Below, one piece after another: positions 23,318 through 32,900 of a stretch of 33,454 nt of DNA. The stretch is taken from positions 1 through 33,454 of IMG/VR virus record IMGVR_UViG_3300040806_001120, one strand, 5' to 3'. Under the pieces are notes generated by a model. That model saw only the letters and a program-made list of their open reading frames with translations, made no database searches and was not told the origin of the DNA. How positions within the stretch are numbered: the first letter of the stretch is position 1; each line of letters starts with the position of its first letter. This DNA is from a virus. Position numbers and translations under genes: made by a program.

Positions 23318-26300
23318 ATGGCACAATTTAAACTAGATAGATTTACATACAAATACAGAAATGATTGGACTTCTGGTGTGGCTTATGCACTAGATGATAT
23401 TGTAACTGTAAATGGTAATGTTTATTATTGTACACGAGCACACACATCTAACGAAGATTTTTACTTTGATTTCCTATATGATTTTACATATCCAGCGCCA
23501 TACAGTGCTTCAGATAATATTAACGCGGCATTTGACTTTAGTGCTGTTGCAGGCGGAGAAAATACTACCGTTGACGGTACTGGAATACAATTCCAAATTT
23601 TAAGAACCGGCGACAAGTATACAGTTACCTTAACAGATGGTGGCAGAAACTATGTATCCAAAGAGTATTTTAAAGTTCCAGGTGATCAATTAGGTGGTGT
23701 TAGAGGAGTTAATGATGCAATAGTAACTGTTGCAACAGTTGATAATGTTACACAAAACAATCTAGTTGTTCCAGGAGTAGTACAAAGTTTAACAATATCA
23801 GGAACTGCATCAACAACTAAATGGGAATTGATGTCAGAAGGTTACAGTTGGAGAGGTTCTTGGCAACCTAGTACATCAGTAACTGGAACTGATGAGAATG
23901 GTAATGACGTAATTACAATTACACCGAATTTATATTATATTAACGATCTAGTTGAGCGTGAAGGTAACATCTATAGATGTACGCAAGGACACCAAGCACT
24001 AGTTGATAACGATTTTGGCCTAAGTCAAAATCTACAATATTGGACACTACACGTTTTTGGAAGCCATTGGGAAGGCGACTGGACAGGATTAACTGCATTT
24101 CAAGTAGGTGATGTAGTAAGAGCCGGAGGCACTGTTTGGAGATGTACAACAGCACATACTAGTGGAACTAATGTTGCTGGATTAGCAGGTGATCAAAACA
24201 ATTGGCAACAGATTACTACATCAGATGACTGGTTGAATGAATGGCAATCAACCCAAAATTACAGACCAAATGATATTGTAAGATACGGTGGGTATCTATA
24301 TCGTTGTAATTCGCAACATACTTCAACTAATGAATTTGAAAACGAACTAGACACTGAAGGCTGGTGGGATCTAGTTGTTCCTGGTATTGAATATAAAGGT
24401 ACATGGACAGCACCAACTGCACACGCCGAGGGTGGAGTAGCAAATACTACTAAGTGGAAACTAGGTGATCTAATTAGATACAGTCAAGAAGTTTATGTTT
24501 GTAGTCAAACACATACTGTAACAGGTACAGATGTAGAAACAGATGATCCTTTATTCAAAGATTATGCTTCAAACTGGCAACTGTATGTTGCTGGAATGGC
24601 ATATGAAGATCAATGGGACGAAACTGTAAACTATCAGCCAGGCGATATTGTTATGTACGGTGGTTACACATACTACTGTAAGACATTTAATTTTGCGGCA
24701 AACCCAACCACAGAAATAAATGATTGGGAAATTTTAAGTGAGTGGTATAATTTTAAAAATGACTGGAATGCAGTTGAAGTCTATAAAGTAGGTGATGTTG
24801 TACGTAACAATGGTTATTTGTATTGGGCAGTTACAGACAATACAGGTGAAAAACCAGATAACGGTCAAGTTGATACTATTAAAGTTACTGTAGGTAATCC
24901 AGGTTCCGGTAATAGATATTATTGGGACGGAAATTTACATCCTGATCAAACATTTATTAGAGGTAACACCTATGTATTTGATCAGTCTCACCCTTCAAAT
25001 GACGGTCATCCAATTTATCCAGCAGATACAGAAAATGGATTCTTAAACACAGGCGATGGCGGTAATGAATTGTTTGTTGGTGTACAGACAACTTATATTT
25101 TAGACGATCAAATTATTGACACACTAGAAAATTACAACGCAGGATTTAATGCGGCAACTATTAGACAGACTCGTGTTAAAATTGAACCAGATGCACCAGC
25201 AACTTTTTACTTTGCATGTTATAATCATTTAAACATGAGCGGTAGTCAAGTTATTTCAGTAAGTGGAAGCACTTATTGGGACTTACTAATGCCTGGTGTA
25301 AGTTTTAGAGGTCCATGGGACGACTTTAATACAGATTCAAGCATTAACTTATATGAACTAGGTGATGTTGCTCTTTGGGCAGGAACTGCTTATCAGTGTA
25401 TTAGAAGCCATAGATCAGATGCAATTGATAGCCGACCAGATGTAGATGCTAGGAAAGACATTCCGGTATATTGGAAAGTATATGTACAAGGTATTAGAAC
25501 AAACGTACTTGCAAGGCCAGGTGACATTAAATCATTTAGTGCAGATTCAAATATACGTGTTCCAATCGGCGACTTAGGTACTGTACTTAAAGGTTTACCT
25601 AAGACAAATGCAGACTCAAGTTTAGGACAAGCACCAACTTGGGATTTATTAGGAAAAAGTACAAAAAATTATTATGTAAGTTTAAATGGTGTTGACGCAC
25701 CAGACAAAGGAGCATCAAAAGAAAATCCTTTTAGAACTGTTAAGTATGCATTAGATTACATTCTTGCAGACGAAGCAACTAGAGCACCAGCAACTGTATT
25801 TGTTGCAACAGGTGAATTCGAAGAACAGTTACCTTTAAAAGTACCAAGCAATGTTGCTGTGGTAGGTGACGAACTACGTTCAACAAGAATTAAACCAAGA
25901 GCCGGCGACGAAGGTAGAGATATGTTCCATGTACGCAACGGTTGTGGTATTAGAAATATGACACTATCAGGTCTAGTAGGAACATTAGGATCTCCAAATG
26001 AGTTCGGAACAAGACGACCAGTTGGTGGCGGACCAAGTTTTGTTAGTTTAGATCCTGGAACAGGACCAACTGACGAAACAGTTTGGGTAACAAACAAATC
26101 AACATACGTACAAAACGTATCTACATTTGGTACAGCCTGTGTAGGTATGAAAGTCGACGGTGGATTACACAACGGCGGTAACAGATCTATTGTTGCAAAC
26201 GACTTTACACAGGTTATAAGTGGTGGTATTGGTATGTGGATTGCTAACGGTGGCTTATCAGAACTTGTATCAGTGTTTACATACTACTGTCATATTGGTT

Positions 26301-29300
26301 ATTTGAGTGAATCAGGTGGTAAAATACGTGCAACAAACGGTAACAACTCTTATGGTGACTTTGGTAGTGTTGCAGAAGGTTACGATTTATTAGAAACCCC
26401 AATTACAGCAAATGTAAACAACAGAGACAACGAAGCATCAATAGCAAATGTATTAACTGATCTAGATGAGCAAATTTATTTCTTTGGTTATTCACACGCT
26501 GGTCAAAGTTACACACGAGCAGATGTTGATGCATTTTCAGGAACAGGTTCTAATCTAGAAGCAGAATTTAAAGAATTTAGAAACAAAGCACTATCACAAG
26601 TTCGTGTGCTTGATCCAGGTGATTCAACAACTCCTGGAGGTAGAGGATTTAGTATTACTACAGGCCAAGCACAAGGTGGAACTGCTTCCGGAACAATTAT
26701 TTTAAGTGCAACAGATACTGTAGAAGATAGTAGCGGTGTATATGATGGCAAACGTATCTTTATTACACAGGGTAGAGGTAAAGGTCAATATGGCTATATT
26801 CAATCATATGATCCTTCTACGAAAATTGCATACGTACTAAGAGAAAGTGACGGACTATCTGGTTGGGATCATTGGATTCCAGGTACACCAATTGAAGCAA
26901 ATCTAGGTGATACAGCATTTTATCAAATTGAACCAAGAGTTGAATTTAACAAGCCACCTTTTGCAACGCAATCAATTAACGTTAACACACCATTGGATTA
27001 TAGTAGTGTTGTGTATGGCGGTGGAAGATATGTTGCTGTTGCACAAAGTAGTTTTGGATCACCGGGCACAGCACAATTTATTTACAGTACAGATGGAACT
27101 TCGTGGAGTTCAGGAAACATCGACGGACAAAATGTACCACAAAATTCAGGAACATGGTCTTGGCAAGACATCGACTACGGTGGAGGTAAATTTGTTGCTG
27201 TTGCTAGAGAAGGTATTGTTGCAGTATCCAGCGATGGTGAAAACTGGACTTGTTATGAAGTAACAAATGATAGTTCTACAGTTACAACAAGACATATTGC
27301 ATATGGTGATAACCCAACTATTGAACAAACATTTAAAGTTACAATTTCTGTACCAGGCGATAATCCGGTTTACCACTTTGATAGTGCAGTAAATACTGCT
27401 CCAGATATTGCTGTTGTTGAAGGTAACACATATACTTTTCAACAAAATGACACATCAAATATAGGATGTCCGATTTATTTTAGTACAACACCAGAAGGAA
27501 TAAATGGTGGTGGTAGTGAATTTACAGAAGGTGTAAAATATTTCTTAAACAATGTACAGGTTTCAGACTTGCAGGCCTATGCCGCTGGATTTAATGCGGC
27601 AAATACTAGAAAAGTTGTGTGGACAGTACCAAATTCACTAGTAGGAACAAACTTATATTATGTAAACTACAACAGCACAGGTTCGGGCGTACAAACAGAT
27701 AGTTCGTATGCTGTTGTTAGAGTTGATGGACGTAGTGAATGGCTAGTTACAGCAGATGGATCTCCAGAATATTTCCAAAGTTTAGATGGTGGTAATACGT
27801 GGACACTAGGTAATTTACCTTCTTATCAATCATATGACGGTGGTGTTAAAGCAATGGCATATGGTGCTGGTAAATTTGTTGCAGTATCGGGAGATTGGGA
27901 TTCAAGTAAACAGAGAATTTATACTAAAACTCCTGGTAACACTGATTGGGAAGAAAATTTTGAACAAACTACAAACATGTCTAACATGACTAGTTTAGAA
28001 TTTGGTAACAATATTTTTATTGGCACTGTTGCAGGAAGTGACAGTGTATGGATTAATCCTAACGGAGGCGATGGAACATTTTATGAGCAAACTAGTGTTT
28101 TACCTACAACAGGAAACTGGACAGTAGGTTATGGCCAAGGTGTTTATGTAGCATTTAAACCAAACACTAATGAATTTGCAATAAGTGAAAACGGTATATT
28201 ATGGGAAGCAAAAACATTACCAACAAGTGCTAACTGGACAACAATCGGTATTGGTACTCCTAATAATTCTAATAAGTTTGTATTATTAGGTAGTGGTAAT
28301 CCTCTACAAGGTAGCGGTGAGGTAAATGCTGTTGTGGTTCAAGCAGGACGTAGACCATTTGCAAGAATGTTTGTAAGAAATACAAGAGCAAGTGAATTTT
28401 GGATTTATGATCCGGGTTCAGGATACGAACAAGATCTTGCAAACACTGTAAACAATGCTGTAATTACATTTGGTAGAAACACTGACGATGATGCAGACGT
28501 TTATACTATTGATGGTGTAGAAAATCCTGAACTTACTTTAACCGAAGGTAGAAAATACGTTTATAATCTAAGCGACACATCATTAACAAACTATGGTGGT
28601 GCAGTTGTAGAAGGTGAAGTGGAAGACAATCCACATCCGTTCTTGTTCTACAGCGATGCGGCAAAAACAACAGTGTATGAAGATAATGTGATTTATAGAT
28701 TAGGAACAACCATAGTTTCGAGAGCAAGATATCTTGCAGACTTTGCGGACACTCTAACACGTTCAATTGAAATTGAAGTTCAGTATGATGCTCCAAGCAC
28801 ATTGTATTATGGAAGTTCAGAAGATGCTGGTGTACAAACAATTACCATTGAAGAAACAGACGATCTAAGTATGACAGTGAGTGATCCACTTGCAACAGCA
28901 GATCCTTTTGTCAAACTAAGAATTGCTAACGGTGTTTTACCTCAGCCATCATTTAGAAATAGAGGTACTAAATTTAGAAGTGCAACAGCAAGTGTTACAG
29001 GTGACGGATTTGCTGATTCTTTCCAAGTTGGTAACAAAATTAAAGTAACAGATTTAACTAGAGAACCAGGACCTGGTGCTAACTTACAAGTTGCAGGTAT
29101 CGATGGAGTAATTTATCTAGTAACTAAAGTGACAAATATTACTGGAACAGAGCCAAGTCTTTCTGCAACAATACAGATTAGTCCAACAATGGGAGTTGAT
29201 GAATCACCTACACATGACACTTCAATTACTATTCGTGAATCATATAGTCAGGTACGTTTAACATTCCATGACTTCCTAGACATTGGTACAGGTAATAAAA

Positions 29301-29917
29301 ATTCAACACGTTATCCTTTAAGATATCTAGAAGGTTACACTGATGCTGATGCTGATACTGTAAAACAGAATCAAGAAACAGACTTCAGTGACGGTGGTAG
29401 AGTGTTCTACTCAAGTACAGACCAAGATGGTAACTTTAGGGTAGGTGAACTATTTGAAGTTGAACAAGCATCAGGTATTATTACTATTAATGCTGATCAG
29501 TTTGACTTATCAGGATTGTCAGAATTATCATTGGGTGGTGTAACACTTGGTGGTACAGGTGCTGTTATTAGAGAATTTAGTATTGACCCACTGTTTACTG
29601 CAAACAGTGATAGCATTGTTCCAACACAAAAAGCAGTAGCGGCATACGTTAAATCACGTATCACAGGTGGTGGTTCTAGTGTTAATGTTAATAAAGTAAC
29701 TGCTGGTGTTATTACATCAGGTGATAGCGGCCAAGGACTTGAAACAACTGACGGTAGTACAATACAAATGAAAGCAAAAGTATCATTTGAAGGCGGAGTA
29801 GGTGGAGATATGGCGGCTAGAGCATTCTTTGCATTTGGCACAGATGTTGCTATATCAGACGATTTTGGAGGTACTGACGAAGGTGGAGGAGATTATCAAG
29901 ATGGTTATGGTGCATAA
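23318..29917 (+). CDS. Giant modular tail-fibre/appendage protein (2199 aa)
   Basis: Modules in order. Residues 1-700: about eight carbohydrate-binding-like repeats (W...Y..GDIV.YGG..Y.C...HT; resembling CBM5/12 chitin-binding repeats). About 519-650: a cupredoxin-like insert with H564 and C634-YN-H637-LN-M640. About 784-1050: a beta-helix (NYYVSLNGVDAPDKG, VVGDELRSTRIKPRAG, VRNGCGIRNMTLSG). About 1227-1664: a BNR/Asp-box propeller (STDGTSW, SSDGENW, SLDGGNTW, SENGILW), interrupted at about 1336-1468 by a second cupredoxin-like module; a third lies at about 1724-1846. The last 230 residues are shaft repeats and an acidic Gly-rich end. Every module fits glycan or surface binding at the virion tip. 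It is a paralog of the next gene. Confidence 0.8.
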   Translation: MAQFKLDRFTYKYRNDWTSGVAYALDDIVTVNGNVYYCTRAHTSNEDFYFDFLYDFTYPAPYSASDNINAAFDFSAVAGGENTTVDGTGIQFQILRTGDKYTVTLTDGGRNYVSKEYFKVPGDQLGGVRGVNDAIVTVATVDNVTQNNLVVPGVVQSLTISGTASTTKWELMSEGYSWRGSWQPSTSVTGTDENGNDVITITPNLYYINDLVEREGNIYRCTQGHQALVDNDFGLSQNLQYWTLHVFGSHWEGDWTGLTAFQVGDVVRAGGTVWRCTTAHTSGTNVAGLAGDQNNWQQITTSDDWLNEWQSTQNYRPNDIVRYGGYLYRCNSQHTSTNEFENELDTEGWWDLVVPGIEYKGTWTAPTAHAEGGVANTTKWKLGDLIRYSQEVYVCSQTHTVTGTDVETDDPLFKDYASNWQLYVAGMAYEDQWDETVNYQPGDIVMYGGYTYYCKTFNFAANPTTEINDWEILSEWYNFKNDWNAVEVYKVGDVVRNNGYLYWAVTDNTGEKPDNGQVDTIKVTVGNPGSGNRYYWDGNLHPDQTFIRGNTYVFDQSHPSNDGHPIYPADTENGFLNTGDGGNELFVGVQTTYILDDQIIDTLENYNAGFNAATIRQTRVKIEPDAPATFYFACYNHLNMSGSQVISVSGSTYWDLLMPGVSFRGPWDDFNTDSSINLYELGDVALWAGTAYQCIRSHRSDAIDSRPDVDARKDIPVYWKVYVQGIRTNVLARPGDIKSFSADSNIRVPIGDLGTVLKGLPKTNADSSLGQAPTWDLLGKSTKNYYVSLNGVDAPDKGASKENPFRTVKYALDYILADEATRAPATVFVATGEFEEQLPLKVPSNVAVVGDELRSTRIKPRAGDEGRDMFHVRNGCGIRNMTLSGLVGTLGSPNEFGTRRPVGGGPSFVSLDPGTGPTDETVWVTNKSTYVQNVSTFGTACVGMKVDGGLHNGGNRSIVANDFTQVISGGIGMWIANGGLSELVSVFTYYCHIGYLSESGGKIRATNGNNSYGDFGSVAEGYDLLETPITANVNNRDNEASIANVLTDLDEQIYFFGYSHAGQSYTRADVDAFSGTGSNLEAEFKEFRNKALSQVRVLDPGDSTTPGGRGFSITTGQAQGGTASGTIILSATDTVEDSSGVYDGKRIFITQGRGKGQYGYIQSYDPSTKIAYVLRESDGLSGWDHWIPGTPIEANLGDTAFYQIEPRVEFNKPPFATQSINVNTPLDYSSVVYGGGRYVAVAQSSFGSPGTAQFIYSTDGTSWSSGNIDGQNVPQNSGTWSWQDIDYGGGKFVAVAREGIVAVSSDGENWTCYEVTNDSSTVTTRHIAYGDNPTIEQTFKVTISVPGDNPVYHFDSAVNTAPDIAVVEGNTYTFQQNDTSNIGCPIYFSTTPEGINGGGSEFTEGVKYFLNNVQVSDLQAYAAGFNAANTRKVVWTVPNSLVGTNLYYVNYNSTGSGVQTDSSYAVVRVDGRSEWLVTADGSPEYFQSLDGGNTWTLGNLPSYQSYDGGVKAMAYGAGKFVAVSGDWDSSKQRIYTKTPGNTDWEENFEQTTNMSNMTSLEFGNNIFIGTVAGSDSVWINPNGGDGTFYEQTSVLPTTGNWTVGYGQGVYVAFKPNTNEFAISENGILWEAKTLPTSANWTTIGIGTPNNSNKFVLLGSGNPLQGSGEVNAVVVQAGRRPFARMFVRNTRASEFWIYDPGSGYEQDLANTVNNAVITFGRNTDDDADVYTIDGVENPELTLTEGRKYVYNLSDTSLTNYGGAVVEGEVEDNPHPFLFYSDAAKTTVYEDNVIYRLGTTIVSRARYLADFADTLTRSIEIEVQYDAPSTLYYGSSEDAGVQTITIEETDDLSMTVSDPLATADPFVKLRIANGVLPQPSFRNRGTKFRSATASVTGDGFADSFQVGNKIKVTDLTREPGPGANLQVAGIDGVIYLVTKVTNITGTEPSLSATIQISPTMGVDESPTHDTSITIRESYSQVRLTFHDFLDIGTGNKNSTRYPLRYLEGYTDADADTVKQNQETDFSDGGRVFYSSTDQDGNFRVGELFEVEQASGIITINADQFDLSGLSELSLGGVTLGGTGAVIREFSIDPLFTANSDSIVPTQKAVAAYVKSRITGGGSSVNVNKVTAGVITSGDSGQGLETTDGSTIQMKAKVSFEGGVGGDMAARAFFAFGTDVAISDDFGGTDEGGGDYQDGYGA

Positions 29918-29921
29918 TATA

Positions 29922-29928
29922 ATAAATA
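29922..29928 (+). promoter_or_regulatory. Late promoter box ATAAATA before the last gene
   Basis: ATAAATA in the 32-nt gap, 21 nt before the ATG at 29950, with CGGAG as ribosome site. It allows separate late transcription of the second giant fibre gene. Confidence 0.55.
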
Positions 29929-29949
29929 ACTACAATATCGGAGCAAAAC

Positions 29950-32900
29950 ATGGCTGAATTTCTATTAGGAAGAATTAAATTTGTCTGGAAAGGCAACTGG
30001 ACTACTGGTACTGCATACGTTAAAGATGACGTTGTAAGGTATGGTGGTAAAGTATACATTTGTATTGCGGCACACACTGCGGATGCAGATTTTTATACTG
30101 ACCTAGAAAATCAAACACCAAGATGGAACATCTTTTCAGACGGCTCTGAATGGAAAGGTGACTGGGCAATCAACACTGTTTACAAAGCAGGCGATGTTGT
30201 CAAATACGGTGGTTACTTATATATTGCAAACAACGGCCATACTTCAGCAGATACAATCACAAAAGGTCTAGAATTTAACCAAGGTGATTGGGACACATAC
30301 TCAGAATTTTTTGATTATAAAGGTGACTGGGAAGTTAGCACACGTTACAAAATAAACGATATTGTAAAATACGGTGGTACTGTTTACGTTTGTACTGACG
30401 ATCATACATCAGCATCAACTGTTACAGGTGACGAAGATGGATTAGAATCAGATAACGACGGTAAAGCACTTACACTTGATTCAATTTCAAATGCAGATGC
30501 TAGTCGTTCACAAGGAACCTATAATAATATTGTTCCTACAGGTGGTACTGGTACAGGATTAATTGTAAATGTTGTTGTTGACAACATTGGCGGTCTTGCT
30601 ATATCGATTACAAATAATGGTAGTGGTTATAGAGTAGGTGATACTTTAAGTATTCCAGATGCAAGCCTAGGTGGCGGTGGAGCGGCAGACGTAAGTTTTG
30701 CTATTGCTTCTGTTGCAGATAGATGGAATATTTTTAGTGAAGGGTTTGATTGGAAAAACAACTGGCAAGTAAGCACAAGATATAGATTAAATGACTTAGT
30801 AAAATACGGCGGCCAAATTTATGTTTGTATTCAAGGACATAAATCCTCTGTTAACTTAGCAGGCGGATTAGAAGAAGATCAAGCAAAATGGCAACACTTT
30901 CATAAAGGTATTGAATATAGACAGACTTGGCAAACAGGCATAAGATATAGAGTAAATGATATTGTAAAATACGGTGCAAATATTTGGATTTGTACAGGCG
31001 CTCACACAGCGACAAATAGTTTTGCAACAGATGAATCAAACTGGTCGATGTTTGTGCCAGGATTAGAATACGAAGATAATTGGAATAACGGAACAGTATA
31101 CCAACCAGGTGACATTGTAACTTACGGTGGCTATTCTTATATAGCATTAACCAATCACAGTGGTCGCCCACCATACGCAAACGCATCAGATTGGAAACTG
31201 TACTTAAAAGGATATAACTTTAGAGGCGACTATGGTGATGATTCTACTTTACAAGATTATCTAGTAGGTGATGTTGTTAGATTAGGTGGATACACTTATA
31301 TGTGTATTCAAGATCATCAAGGTGTTGCAAAAAATCCTGCAAGTGAAACTGATTTTTGGACAAGACTAAATGAAGGTTTTGCATGGAAAGGTGACTGGAC
31401 GAACATTACAGATTATGTACTAGGTGATGTTGTATACTACGGTGTAAACTCGTATGTAGTAATTCAAGCACACCAATCAAATCAAGCAATTGGTCAAAAG
31501 CGTCCTGACTTAGATGTTTCAGGTACCTACTATAAATTGTTAGCAGGTGGTGCTGAAGGTTCTAACTTAACAACAGATGGTGATATATTAATTTACAATG
31601 GCGCAGGTCCTGCACGTTTACCAATCGGTGAAGAAGGACAAGTACTAACAGTTGATACAACTGGACTACCAGCATGGAAATACTGGGGCAGAACAGATCA
31701 CGTTTATTATGTTGGTCCTGATGGTGTTGACGGAACGTATCCAAGTTATGGTTCAACACTAGACAGACCTTTTAAATCTGTAAGGTATGCTTGTGACGCA
31801 ATTGAAAAAGGTGTACTAAGACCTAACGCAACAAACTTATTAAAAGAAAATAGACAGTTTATTCAACGTGAAGCAGTTGAATGGGTTGACTATCAAATAG
31901 CAAATACTATTGCTCCGTTTACTGGATCATTCAGTTACGATAAAGACAAGTGTTACCGTGATGTAGGTATTATGGTTGACGCTATTATTTGGGATTTATC
32001 ACATGGTGGTAATAAAGAATCAAGAAAAGCGGCGTTTGCTTACTTTACAAAGGCAGGCGGAAGTTATGTAGCAGGACAAGAAGACGAAACTGTTGCGGCA
32101 CTTAACTATGCTAAAACTGTAATTGACGCAGTTATTAGTAATTTAGATCCTGCAACAAACTATCAAACTGAAAACAGTTATACACCTGCTGTTGTACAAA
32201 GAAAAAACAGCACAGTTGAAGAAGCAGAATCACAGGGTATTATTGATAGTCTAGTTGCAATAGTAACAGATGCTATTACAGCAGGAGTAGATACTAGTAT
32301 TCCTGTAGAAGAACAAGTACAAAAAACAGTATTTGTTAAAACAGGCGAATATAAAGAAGTACTTCCAATTAGAGTACCGGCTAACACTGCTGTTGTTGGA
32401 GATGAATTACGTTCAACAAGAATCAAACCAAGCACAGCAGATGATTACACTCAACGATCAGATGTAGAATATAGTATAGCAGGTATTACAAGGGTAAAAG
32501 ATCTATTAAGTAATATTGTTACAGGTAGTGCTGTTACAAAAACTGGTACAAACACACAATCACAAGTACAAGCATTACCTTATGGTTCAGCAACTGAAGG
32601 TACTGCGGCTGTATCAAAACTACAACATGTTATTGATTATATTAATTACTATGCAGGCAATGACTCACAAGACTCTACAGCACCTACAATGACAACAGGG
32701 CAAACAACTGCAAGTATTATTAGTGCAACTCAAGCAAATCCAGTTGTAATTGAAACAAGTACAGCACATGGACTATATGATAGAGCATTAGTAAACATTA
32801 AAAATATTAACGGTATGATCGAACTTAACGATCGCATGTATTATGTTGATGTATTAACAACTACCACTTTTGCACTTTACGAAGATTATAAAATGACAGT

